Assembly (NCBI GenBank): GCA_030052745.1
Contig: JANBVO010000050.1
Location: 189,985 to 253,984, forward strand
Direction: 5' to 3'
Length of the DNA stretch: 64,000 bases
Source: Pleurostoma richardsiae
Taxonomy: Eukaryota; Ascomycota; Sordariomycetes; Calosphaeriales; Pleurostomataceae
The position numbers and the translations under genes are program-made. The notes below the pieces were generated by a model. The model saw nothing but the letters and a program-made list of their open reading frames with translations. It was not told the origin of the DNA and made no database searches. Below are positions 44,680 to 55,332 of this stretch, one piece after another. Every line of letters begins with the position of its first letter. Position 1 is the stretch's first letter.

Positions 44680-47158
44680 ATGCGGGACGCGCTCCAGATC
44701 GCCGCGCGCCCCTATGTCGCCGATAGAGGAAGTTTCCACCGTGTTGTAATGAAGCTTGTTCTTGCCGTCCATGGAAGGCTAAGCAAACGTGACGATCAAG
44801 CAGCGAGTTTGGTTGTGCTCGAGATTATGTTCATGCCTCTAAGGTCGCAGAGAAGGGTCGTGGAAGCAAATATCCTGCTCAAGTTTCAACCCCTCTTGAA
44901 CACTGATTCCGACCGCGGTAATGCGGCGCGCGAGGATGTCAGCATCGCCAACATAGAACCTAGCGGTGCCTTTGAATTTGTAAGGTCACGTCAGTACCTT
45001 CTGTGGTTTGACATTTTAACTTAATGTTATTAGGAGGAGGAGAAGCGCTCAGTCACTCCTGAGCTAGTGAGCGAAGAGGAGCCGAGCGTGAAGGCTAAAA
45101 GTAAAATCCATGGGAAAACGAGAAGGAATGATAGGATGTCAGATACGACGACTATAGCGTCATGGGTCGTGACGGAGAACCCAGAGACGAAAAGTGGATT
45201 GCCTGAAACCATTCAGTTAGCAGTTTTATTGAGTCGGAGATCCCAGTCCAAGTTCAGCATGTCAGTCCGGATCCAGGCCAAAAGCTCAGGAATCTCTTTC
45301 GAAAGTAAGGCGATGTCGTCCTTCAACGCCATGGCAGCACAGGAACTCGTCATATTCAACCCTGCCGAGAAGGCAGTTGGGCAACAGAACTACCCAGACT
45401 ATAGTCACCCACAATTCCTCGAAGATCTTGACCTCCAGAAGCTGGTGTCTAAGTCTCTCACGCATGCAAGGTTCCCGTCACGTGAAGACGTGGAACTGGT
45501 TGAAAAGAAGGAGATGGCCGAGCGGACAGCTGTCGAGGCAAGGCTGGACCGCGTAGATGAGGCATCAAAAGCAAAGTCTGATCCTCAGCCCAAGCCCGAC
45601 CCAAGCTCCATTCCGAGGCCTCTCTCAGAGCCAAAGGGGGCCGGCATTTTTGCTTTGATGTGGGGAAGCGAGTCGACAGGAGGACAGCATCCGACCATGG
45701 CTGTCGCCGCTGCCGGCGAGACCCTCCACATCGATCTTGAACAGTTTACAGGTATCAAGGCAAAGAGATGGCGACGAAAGCTAGACAATGACCTCTTACT
45801 CGAGTATTTCCCTTGGCTTGGTAGGGAAGCCGCGATAAGCATAAACGAGCAAAGAGCTGGAGCAGGCGATTCTGATCCAACTGCATGTGTTCTATTGTGA
45901 GTGTTGAGCGCCTAGAAGCGTGACCATAACCATCTGTCCGTGGCTGATCGAGACAAGATTCCAGCAGTTTAAAAAAAGTGGTCTCAGAGGCTTTAGCCAG
46001 CTGAACGAACTCTTGAGCAACGCAGACGTACGGCCTGTCCTGGACGTTTTCGGCCTTCCAGATGAACATTTGGACACTAGGACAGATGAAAGTGGCAGCT
46101 GCTATCCCCGGAGCCCGAGTACGGCTTTGGTAACGCGAAACGACCAAGCCAACGTAGCAGAGGCGCCAGATACCAGCAAACCCGAGGTCTATGTGGTGCA
46201 GACGCCCATCTATGGCGACGAATTCTGGTACCTTCTCGTCCTGGCAACCAAAGGGCCTGAGCGCATTGCTGCAGTCTTGTATGCAGACTCCAGCATCAAA
46301 GCCGAAGAGATTATCCACACGGTATACGCCCAGGCCGCCAAATTTCCCCACCACCTGCTCTTACTTCTTGAGTTGTTTGAGGACCACTTCACGAGAACAT
46401 CACAGATTTTCAGGAGGGTTTTCGATTCCGTTTCTAGCATCGACGACTTTCTCTTGGAACAGCTCTCACACAGCGAGCCCCCACCAACTTCCTCGCCGCC
46501 AAGTCCCTCGGCGCATTGGTTCAAATCATGGTTTACCTTTCGTTCAACTAAAGACCGCGAGGCCAAGGTGTCTCGGCCCAAAAAAACAGCAGAGGAATTC
46601 CGGGCACAGACGCAGGAATATGCGAAAAAGACCTACGCGCTCCATCTAGCGCGCAGGGACCTGGTCCAGCTGAGACGGCGGCGAGACTTTGAGAAGAGCC
46701 TGGGTGCTCTCCTCGAAGGTGCCCTGGTTTCTGAACCGAACCTGAGCACGAGGATGCAGATCTACCACTCGCGAGCTAACAGACACGATACGGAGCTCGA
46801 AGACCTCCCCCAGCGCATCGATTCGCAGAGCTCCGTCATCACCAGCCTCGTCGCCAAGCAGGAGGCCCAGCTGCAGTACGGCCTGACGCTGAGCACGGTC
46901 AAGGACTCGAAGGGCATGATGACGCTGTCGATCATCACGATAGTCTTTCTTCCCGGCGCCTTCATCGCGACCCTGTTCTCAACGGACATGTTCAAGTTCA
47001 AGGATGCGAATGAGGAAGTGGGCATATTCTTCGCCGTTGTCATCCCTGTGACAGTGCTCCTGCTCGTGGCTTGGAAAAGATGGTTGAAATATCATCCCGT
47101 GGATTTTGACGTCGAAACCGGTGGTTTCAAGACGACAAAGGCACAAAAGGGGGACTGA
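44680..47158 (+). CDS. CorA-like Mg2+ transporter domain protein (fungal)
   Basis: Exons 44680-44979, 45034-45896 and 45958-47158 give 787 aa; the introns (54 and 61 nt) start GTAAGG and GTGAGT. The N-terminal ~500 residues are soluble and fungal-specific, with HIDLEQFTGIKAKRWRRKLD and LEYFPWLG recognisable only as family-like. The C-terminal third has a long charged helix (KKTAEEFRAQTQEYAKK...RRDLVQLRRRRDFEKS) and then SVITSLVAKQEAQLQYGLTL, SKGMMTLSIITIVFLPGAFI, and a second hydrophobic segment (IFFAVVIPVTVLLLVAW). This stalk helix plus two-TM layout is that of CorA-like proteins, but the diagnostic GMN loop reads STDMF, so magnesium transport is doubtful. A 3' fragment of a second copy lies at 41559. 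Confidence 0.65.
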
Positions 47159-47628
47159 GTGATGATGAGGGGACTTTCTCTCCGAAGAAGATCAAGGTGT
47201 AGAAATGCTTAGCAGCAGACGAGTAGCTATTTTGGCTCTCTCCGAGACTTGAAGTGCTTCAGATGTAGGCAAAAAGAATCTCACTCCGTGCCATAACTGC
47301 AAGTGTCGTCAACAAGAGTAGTTCACAATTGCGCAGTCGCGATGCGTACAAGCATGAACGTTGATTACATCCTCGGGGTTAATTATAGTTGCAGGTGCAT
47401 GATCTCCGTAGGTGATCTATCTGTATTACAGGTAGGTGACCAAGAAATGCGAACAACACGGCGGATGTGTCTTGCGAGTAGGCTACCGACCGAACCATCA
47501 GATATGTAACGCTCGAAAGGTCGTATAATACAGCAGATATGACCAGGCCCAATATACCGTAGAAACAAGAGAATTATCCATGTACATCTGAACTGTCATT
47601 ACAACATTCCTACACCACCCCCCCGAAA
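47159..47628. other. intergenic, convergent 3' flanks
   Basis: The first ~175 bp are the flank duplicated at 41650-41800. No gene. Confidence 0.45.
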
Positions 47629-49247
47629 TCACCTCAGCTTCTTGCTCTTCTCCCACGCCCACCGCGACGCCGTGACGCTGGGCGTGTCGAACAGCTTCGT
47701 GCCCAGCTCCGCGACGTACAGGAAGACGACGACGCTGACGACGCTGCAGAAGACGAAGTTGGGCTCCAGCCCGCTGGGCCCCGCGTCGGAGAAGGGCCAC
47801 CACGCCGCGTCGTGCCACTTGTTGTGCAGGTGGCCGAACTTGTCGATGTTGTCCTGGCCGCGGTGGAAGGGGTCGACCTCCTTCCACACGCCGGCGAGCC
47901 AGAAGAGGCGCTCCGAGAGGAGGCCGATGATGGGCCCGTGGACGAGGTACAGGGCGAAGGAGATGCGTCCCAGGTCTTTTGAGGCCCTTGCATGTCAGCG
48001 TGTGCTCTCGAGCTTAAAGGGGAAGGGGGGGGGGGGGGAAACATACACTGCGAGAAGCCTGATTCGAGGAAGTAGCGCAGCCAGGGGATCTCGCGGGCGC
48101 AGAGCATGATGGACCAGGCGGCCCAGAACAGCCAGAACCAGCGGAAATTGGTCTTGTCGTACGCGGGGGGGATCATCTTGCTGAGGGTCACCCAGCCGCG
48201 GCAGTGGCCGAGCGTGGCCTCGATGCCGATCTCGTCCGCCGTGGGCTGGCCGGCGAGGTAGAGCCCGGCGACCAGCATGACGTGCATGAGGGCCAGGTAG
48301 AGGAAGCGGCGGCGCCACAGGCCCTGGAGCACGCCGTCCCAGGGCAGGGGCACCTTGATGGTGCTGTTCTCGGCGTAGAGGAGGTGCAGCTCGGCCGTGA
48401 GCATGCCAGCGAAGAAGCAGCCGTACCACGCGCCGGATGACAGGACGACGAGGTGGAAGAGGTTGGCCACGGTCAGCAGGATGCGCGGGCGGTGCCCGAT
48501 GTGGCGCAGGGTGAAGAGCCAGACGAAGACGAACATGGAGCCGCGCAGCTCGACGGGGATGGTCCAGGTGTGGACGTTGTAGTAGGTGAAGAGGAAGCCG
48601 GTGCGGAAGAAGAACATGAAGCGGCTCGTCTCGATGAACCAGGCCCAGTACTCGAGGATGATGTTGGACTGCCGCTCCGGCCAGGGCGTCGCCAGGCCGG
48701 TGAGGTGCCAGAAGGTCGCGAGCAGGAAGGTGCTCCAGATGACGGGCAGGAACATGCGCAGGGGCCGGCGGAAGATGGAGGAGTGCACGGAGCGCAGGAA
48801 GTCCTCCTCGCGGGCCTCGTGCATCAGGCCGATGAGGCGCTGGGTGAGCACGTAGCCGGAGATGCAGAAGAAGACGGCCACGGAGAAGTGGCCGCCGGAG
48901 AAGAGCAGGCGGACGAAGGGCAGCTGGGTGGGCGAGTCGATGAAGACGCCCTCGGAGACCTCGTGGCCGTAGCAGAGCTCGATGTCGCTGTGGGTGTAGA
49001 CGTTGAGGTGCACGAAGCACACGAGCAGCGCCGCCCAGCCGCGCAGGCCGTCCAGGTAGCCGGTGCCGGCGCGGTGCGTGCCGGCCCGGCGCCGCGAGAA
49101 GATCTCGGGCTTGAGGAAGTTGCCCACGACGGCGGCGGCGAGGCGGGGCTGCGACAGGAGGGCGAGGGGGCTCTGCTTGAGGAGGTCGAGCCCGCCGCCG
49201 CCGGCGCCGGCCTCCGCAGGCTCCTGGGCGGTGGGGAGGACGGTCAT
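47629..49247 (-). CDS. acyltransferase-3 family membrane protein
   Basis: Exons 49247-48047 and 47975-47629 give 515 aa. The 71-nt intron (GTATGT...AAAAG) includes a 14-base C run on the coding strand. The join restores FSQYLGRISFALYLVHGP, a signature of the family. The first ATG with good context is 49247 (MTVLPTAQEP); the frame is open further up without an ATG. Residues ~60-100 hold GYLDGLRGWAALLVCFVHLN with the catalytic-type His near TM1, then FSVAVFFCISGYVLTQRLI and RRPLRMFLPVIWSTFLLA. About ten membrane segments. Family members transfer acetyl or other acyl groups to sugars or lipids. Next to three other glycan-type genes. Confidence 0.85.
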
Positions 49248-50057
49248 GGCTGCGGGTGCTGCGGGCGCTGCGGATGCTGCGGTTGAAGCAGCAGTGGCAG
49301 AGCCTCGTCGAGCTGCGGCTGGTCGCGTGCCCTTTGAACGAGGGGCTTCAGGGACGAGCACGAGCGGATGGGGAAGTGGTTTTGATCAAGTGGTAATTCA
49401 GAGCAGAAATGGGAAAGTGTGAGAGCGGGATCTGGGCGCGCCCACAGCCAGTCTAGCCCCTTTTGACCCTGGAAAAAGGCCGATCGACCGATTTCTTCCC
49501 CATGGGCAGTGCGGCCGGGCTGGGCGTGGCGCGTCCGCGGGTTCCCCTGGTCCCCCTATTCACTGCTACGGTACGGTAGCAAGTAGCAAGCAGGGTGTGG
49601 ACTAGTGTGAGAGTACAGTAATAAAGTGCGGTGATATTCCCACAATTCCTGGAACACGCATCCCTGCTTCTTGCATTAATTTTTCCTGCTGCTGGATGCC
49701 AAATGGCCAAACGGCCAAACGGCGCCCTTCAACCCCCCCAGAAGCCCCTCAAGCCGCCCATGCCCGCTCAAGCCCCTTTTTCTCGATGCGGCAATGCTTG
49801 CACCGAAAACTGATTAGCACGTGCCAAAGCGGGGGGAACAGCCGACGGGCGGCGCCTCGGAGGAGATTCAGCTGCCGAAAGCAATTCGTGCAGTCATTGA
49901 TGCATCCATCGATTCTTTATTCCTTTTTGATCCCACCCTACCGACCCGGGTACTGCGGTATTCGACACTCGTTTCATACCCGCCGGAGAAGAGGGCTTTT
50001 CGCGACGACGACGACGACGGCGACATCGACGACGAAGACGACCACCACGACGACAAC
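49248..50057. other. divergent upstream region with Asp-codon tract
   Basis: Promoters of the acyltransferase (minus) and the fucosyltransferase-like gene (plus). A GAC/GAT-rich tract at 50006-50057 would encode poly-Asp if the upstream ATG at 49821 were used; it may be 5' leader. Confidence 0.4.
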
Positions 50058-51428
50058 ATGATCATGATCGCCTCCAACCGCCGCTTCGTCATCATCGGCG
50101 GCCTCGCCGCGGCCCTCGTGTTCGTCTGGTCGCTGCGGCTTCTGCCCTGGGACCACGAGGGCGCGTGGACCTCGACCAAGCAGACAATCGCGAAGCTCAC
50201 GTCCGGCCAGGCAGCCCTCTCCTCGTCGGGCGTGCTGCCCCACGTCGACGACTATTTCGAGCAGGTCTTCTCCGTCGGCAAGCCCAAGCAGCGCGACTAT
50301 CCCGGCATCGAGGACTACTGCAGCAGTGTCGACTGGAAGGAGGACGTCTATGTCGACTGCATCGGCATCGTCGCCGGCATGACCTCCATCATCTCGCAGG
50401 TCAAGGTCTGCCTCAAGATGGCCATCGACAGCGGCTCGAACCTGATCCTCCCTACCATCCCGCTGCGCGACTCGAAAGACCTGCTCGAGTTCAACTTCCT
50501 GAACCAGGACGCATACATGGTCTACGACCAGTGGTTCGACGTCGACCACCTCCGCGATGTCATGGCCCGCTCGTGCCCCAAGATGAAGATCCTACACCCC
50601 AAGGAGCTGGACGCCGCTGTGCCTGTCAAGAACAAGTGGGACATCCTGTGCAATATGGCCCCCGACTACGTCGACTTCAACTCTCTCTTCTGGGTCGGCA
50701 AGCCGTACGGTCCCTTCTTCAACGGCGAGCTCGCCAAGCTGCAGGCGGCCGCCGAGCCGGACCCCTCGAGCTCCGGCGTCACCGTCGTGCGCGTCGACTC
50801 CAAGTTTCTGATCTACAGGATTACGGACGACGCCAGCGGGCGGGAACTGCGGCTCTGGAACGACCTGTCCAGCGTCCTGCGGTTCCTCGACCAGCCGCGC
50901 CAGATCACCAACCGTCTTGTCGACAAGCTTCAAGGCAAGGGCCCCTACTACGGGATCCATTTCCGGACCGAGAACGACACCATCTGGAGCACCTTTGAGA
51001 ACCAGCTGGCGGTCGACCTGGACGCGCTCGACCAGGCGTGGGCCAAGTTCGGCAGCCCGGACAAGAAGAAGCCGGTGGTCTACCTGGCCTGCGGCGACGA
51101 GCACCAGGCGGAGCGGTTCGTCACCGCCGGCGCCGACCGGGGCTGGGAGGTGACGCACAAGTGGCGGCTGCTGCGGGACGACCCCGAGACCACCGAGATG
51201 GTCAACAAGCTGGCCTTCGACTTCCAGGGCGCCGTGGACCTGGGCATCATGGTCCGGGGCCAGTTCTTCTTCGGCATCACCGGCAGCGCCTTCTCCTCGA
51301 CCATCTCCAACCTGCGCGATCCCACGGGACGGTACCGCGGCAGCTCCTTCATGGTCCCGAACGACGCCGGCGCGCGTACACACCTGTTCAATGACGGGAA
51401 CTCGGCCGGCTATCCTTGCTGCTTATAA
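50058..51428 (+). CDS. O-fucosyltransferase-like type II membrane protein
   Basis: 456 aa from ATG 50058 (MIMIASNRRFVIIGGLAAAL), which places a basic turn and one membrane anchor at the N-terminus as in Golgi enzymes. The frame is open to an ATG at 49821, adding 79 residues with an Asp tract; I prefer the shorter form. The lumenal part has DCIGIVAGMTSIISQVKVCL, an FRTENDTIW block and, near the end, FFFGITGSAFSSTISNLRD, resembling the nucleotide-sugar site of GT-B fucosyltransferase-like fungal proteins. The donor sugar is not known. A 55-bp tandem duplication covers the last codons and stop. Confidence 0.6.
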   Translation: MIMIASNRRFVIIGGLAAALVFVWSLRLLPWDHEGAWTSTKQTIAKLTSGQAALSSSGVLPHVDDYFEQVFSVGKPKQRDYPGIEDYCSSVDWKEDVYVDCIGIVAGMTSIISQVKVCLKMAIDSGSNLILPTIPLRDSKDLLEFNFLNQDAYMVYDQWFDVDHLRDVMARSCPKMKILHPKELDAAVPVKNKWDILCNMAPDYVDFNSLFWVGKPYGPFFNGELAKLQAAAEPDPSSSGVTVVRVDSKFLIYRITDDASGRELRLWNDLSSVLRFLDQPRQITNRLVDKLQGKGPYYGIHFRTENDTIWSTFENQLAVDLDALDQAWAKFGSPDKKKPVVYLACGDEHQAERFVTAGADRGWEVTHKWRLLRDDPETTEMVNKLAFDFQGAVDLGIMVRGQFFFGITGSAFSSTISNLRDPTGRYRGSSFMVPNDAGARTHLFNDGNSAGYPCCL

Positions 51429-51483
51429 GCGTACACACCTGTTCAATGACGGGAACTCGGCCGGCTATCCTTGCTGCTTATAA
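51374..51483 (+). repeat. perfect 55-bp tandem duplication over a stop codon
   Basis: 51374-51428 and 51429-51483 are identical (start gcgtacacacctg, end tgctgcttataa), and the next bases begin a third copy (gcg). The first copy contains the last 18 codons region and stop of the fucosyltransferase-like gene; the second is 3' UTR. Confidence 0.9.
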
Positions 51484-52080
51484 GCGGGCGCGTAATCTTC
51501 CCTTTCTCTCTTGTACGGGTATTTGAATTTACGGCGTGTTGGGTCTCTCTGGGAAGGCTCTAGGACGGTCACCATTGTCTATACCTATGCTACGGCAACT
51601 ACAAAGACCATGGATGGGCGTGCACAGGAACATATTCTATTTAATAAGATCATTGTGAATATAAGAGGCAAGATACGAATTCTTTTGTCTTTGACTCTGT
51701 TACCGCCCCCCCCTCGGCTGCGGCTGCAATCACATGAGGGCATTCCAGCGAGCGCGCTCTTGGCGAGTGCCCTTGGCACCTATAATTTCCTGTTATCTCG
51801 TCTCCTCGCCACTGATTTGCATCTCGCTACGCCCAATTGGACGATCCTCTACGACATTGCCTAGCCCAGATGGGATCTGCTGTCGCAATTCCGGTAAAGC
51901 GCGAACCAGCAGATCCCAACCCGAACCCCGCGCCGTCAACGCGGGCGCGCGGCCCGTGGAGACAAAGCGGCCTAGGGGGGGGAGAAGGGGGTCGGTCGTA
52001 TTTCCCTTTTCCCCCCCGCCGGAAATGTCAATCGGACATTCCCATGGCTCTCCTCCTCCTCACCTCGTCGGCCGCACACA
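51484..52080. other. intergenic
   Basis: 3' flank of the preceding gene and promoter of the next. C-rich runs at 51706-51715 and 52008-52017. No gene recognised. Confidence 0.4.
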
Positions 52081-53053
52081 ATGGCTGGCCCGGCAGGCTT
52101 CCTGGAGAGCCCCAGAGCGCGGCGCAATATCATCGCCGTCTGGCTCATCCTCACCGTCGTCGCCGCCTTGGGATACCTAGGTAGACACCAGGGTCTTCCT
52201 CTGCTCACGTCGGTAAGTGCATGATACGCTATTCTCGCCCGCTACCAAGGGAGATCCTTTCCCCAACTGACAGTCCGTGCCGAAGCAGCAGCACGATGGC
52301 CAGCCAAAGCCCACCACCAACGCCGCCGCCGCCTCCGCGCCCGTGCCCTACTTCGGCGACAAGGTGGCCGTGATCGTGGAGACCCGCATGCTCGACAACC
52401 TGATCCCCCTCCTGATGCACTTCTCGTCGGTACTGGGCCCGACCTGGCAGGTGGTCCTCTACGCGCGGGAGGGCGTGTTCCGCATGCCGGCCTCGGGCCC
52501 CTTCGCGCGCGCCGTGGCGGACGGCCGCGTGCGCGTGCTGTACCTGCCGCCGGACCTGGACATCACCAACTACATGACCGTGTCGGTGTTCTGGACGCGG
52601 CCCTGGCTGTGGGAGCAGCTGCAGGGCGCGGACCGCGTGCTCACCTTCCAGACCGACAGCATCGTCTGCAGCAAGGCCAACGTCACCGCCGACGACTTCC
52701 TGGAGTGGGACTACGTGGGCGCGCCGGTGGCGCCGATGCTGGGCCGCGGGTTCAACGGCGGGCTGTCCATCCGGAACCCCAAGAAGTTCCTGGATGTCGT
52801 GCGCAACAACAACTTCGACAAGGACGCCAAGTCGGGCAAGATCGAGCTGATGATCGAGGACCAGTGGTTCTACACCAAGCTGATGGAGCTCGAGGACTCG
52901 AAGCTGCCCGGCCCGGAGGTCGCGAAGCGGTTCTCGGTGGAGTCGGTCTGGTACGACGCGCCGCTGGCGTACCACCAGCCGCACGAGTGGAACAAGGACC
53001 GGATGGACCACATCCGCCAGTATTGCCCTGAGGTGGAGATGATATACCGGTAG
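52081..53053 (+). CDS. DUF5672 glycosyltransferase-like type II membrane protein
   Basis: Exons 52081-52212 and 52274-53053 give 303 aa; the 61-nt intron begins GTAAGT. Exon 1 is a membrane anchor (RNIIAVWLILTVVAALGYLG) behind a short basic tail, so the protein faces the Golgi lumen. Exon 2 has FGDKVAVIVETRMLDNLIPL, the acidic FQTDSIVCS motif and WDYVGAPVAP...GRGFNGGLSIRN, then IEDQWFY, the conserved run of DUF5672. These blocks resemble a GT-A fold with a DxD-like site, but no activity has been shown to my knowledge. Same strand as the fucosyltransferase-like gene. Confidence 0.8.
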
Positions 53054-53415
53054 AGGCGAGATCGTCATAAGTAGTAATACCATAATAGCAGCAAGCACAC
53101 GCAGCTGTATCTTCCACTTCATCCTCTCTGCGGCAAACAGCGAGGCTCACTTGCATCTCTTGCATTGCTTGCATCGCTTTCTTCTCCCACGTGACTTTGT
53201 TCGCCTGTTCATGATGCTTAGGAGCATGTTGGTGAAGCATTGATGTCTGTGCCCAGTGCCCGGTGCCCAGTGCGGGGCCGGAAATGACAGGGCCGCGTAG
53301 CGGATGAAAACACCACGACACCAGCACCACGCCACTCAATTCTCCAGTCCTAGGAACAAGGACTCTGGCCATGTCCGCTTCAATATGTTCTGGTCCTGGC
53401 TATGATCGTAGTCTT
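53054..53415. other. intergenic
   Basis: Short spacer between two plus-strand genes. A 9-11 bp direct repeat (cagtgcccggtgcccagtgc) at about 53256-53275. Confidence 0.4.
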
Positions 53416-54654
53416 ATGAAATGGATTCTGCTGCTTTTGACTGTTCTCACCTTGTCGCAGCTGGCGACCGCGGCAGCGCTCCACCGCGCGGATGCGCTCA
53501 AGGTCATGGTGGTCGGCAACTCCATCACGCACGGGTATGAGGCCGACTACACCTGGCGCTATCGCATATGGCAGTGGTTCAAGGCCAACGACGTCCCCGT
53601 CGAGTTCGTCGGCCCGTACCAGGGGACAAGTCCGCCGGACATGGCAGAGCCCTTGAACCCCGCCTGGATGCATGACAGCCCGGCCGCCTCTGCCTTCGTC
53701 GAGCCCAAGACGAACGGGCGATACGCCGCGGACGTCTCACCGGACTTTGACAGCCACCACTTCTCCATCTGGGGCTTCCAGGTCGCCCAGGCCAAGGTCC
53801 TGATCCGCGAGATGGCCGCCACTTACTCGCCCGACATCATGCTCGTCGAGCTCGGGTTCAACGACATCGGGTGGTTCGTCAACGGCCCCGAGGGCACCCT
53901 CGCAGACATGAAGGCCTTCATCGACAATGCCCGGAGCGGCAAGCGCGACATCCAGTTCGCCATCGCCAACATCCCGCAGCGCACCTTCATCGGCGGCCGC
54001 GACGACCTCCCGATCAGTACTGACAAGTACAACTCGATGCTGGGCGATGCGTGTGCCAGCTGGAGCACCGACGAGTCTCCGGTCAAGGTAGTCCACCTCC
54101 GGGAGACTTACGACTGTAAGCCTTGATGTTTTGCCATGATCGAATAGCCAGGACGTGCCGCTGACCCCCCTCTAGGCGAGATCGACGACTGCCCTGCCGG
54201 CCACGACGGCCTGCACCCCAACGCCCTGGGAGAGTTCCAAATAGCCAGGGCCTTTTCGCAGGCCCTTTACGAGTTCGGTCTCGGTCGCGGGGTCCTCGAC
54301 GTCCCGGAGCACATCCCCGTCCGTCCCTGCCCCGTCCCCGGCAACTTCAAGGTCACGTCGCTGCCCTTCGGCGTCGCGGCGACGTGGGACCACTCCTTCG
54401 GCGCGTACGGCTACTACGCGCACAACAGGGCCGTGGGCGCCCCGACCTGGGAGGGGACCACCTTCTTCAACACTAAGAACCGGTCGGACGCGATGTGGAT
54501 CGGGCCCGGGCGCGAGTGGGAGTTCAGGGTCCAGGCCGACTGCGGGAGCGGGATCGTCTCGGGCTTCACGGAGGTCCGCAGCGGCGTTGCGGGCGCTCGC
54601 GGCGAGCTGGTGGACGCGGGGGATCAGAGGCCTATGCTGGCATGGGCGGCATGA
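53416..54654 (+). CDS. secreted SGNH hydrolase, short paralogue
   Basis: Exons 53416-54115 and 54176-54654 (60-nt intron, GTAAGC) give 392 aa. The signal peptide is MKWILLLLTVLTLSQLATAA; an upstream ATG at 53371 adds 15 residues without purpose. Block I is MVVGNSITHG (Ser), block III ELGFNDIGWFVNGP, block V HDGLHP. A single Fn3-like unit ends the protein (PVPGNFKVTSLPFGVAATWD). It shares TWRYR-W-QW, FVGPY and GFNDxGWFVNGP with the larger hydrolase at 27.4 kb but lacks its Cys-rich N-terminal domain and two of its Fn3 units. Its position next to an acyltransferase and two glycosyltransferases suggests deacylation of a surface glycan. Confidence 0.82.
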
Positions 54655-55332
54655 CCATGTACGGGGAGCGAGGATATTTGGGCGGTTTCTTCTAGTGGTT
54701 TGATTTGATCCTGTACTGATACCTCTAACCTTGCATCGTCTACGTGCTCCGACCGATAGTTCATAGCTTCACCAGAAGTGACGCGTCAAGGCATGTAAAT
54801 AGCTTAGAACAAGCGAAGCATTAGAGTAATTGGCTCCTAGGCCACTGATATTTATGCCTGACTACCAGATACTCTAACAGCGAGTTCCCTGGGGAGCATT
54901 TCACATCAACGGCTGGTCTTTAACGTCACAACTTGAAGCATTGACGTTCATGGGACAGTTCGATGAACTCGAAGGGCCGCACAGTACTCGTTAAGTCACG
55001 GCTTCAAAATTGACAGCACTACGATACTACGCTATTTCAAGCCGCTGGATGTATGCAGTGAACTTCTACCAGTATGCCGTTATCAACATATTTGTTGCTT
55101 TAGATGAGAGCTCATGAGTATTTCGGTACTCAGAAGTATCTCCTCGTAGGGGCGACGGATCACCGATGCCCGAGGGGATTGGATGTTCAGCCCCTCATCC
55201 TCAGCCAACGGGTAATTAGGACAACTCTGCGCAAGTCATACTTTGAAGAGAAGAGAGGGGGCCCGGACCTACGATCGATCGTACAGTCCTCGAGATCAAT
55301 TTAAATCAGGAAACCTCCACTGGAGATCCACA
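54655..55332. other. intergenic
   Basis: No gene seen on either strand; promoter of the monooxygenase at its right end. Confidence 0.45.

Noticed and set aside
47995-49020. 341-codon His/Arg/Pro-rich minus-strand ORF inside the acyltransferase
   Set aside because: Frame-shifted shadow of the acyltransferase-3 coding sequence.
48453-49286. 277-codon Glu/Ala/Gly-rich plus-strand ORF
   Set aside because: Antisense of the acyltransferase exon; no domain.
50592-51383. 263-codon minus-strand ORF opposite the fucosyltransferase-like gene
   Set aside because: Val/Gly/Leu-rich shadow without motif.
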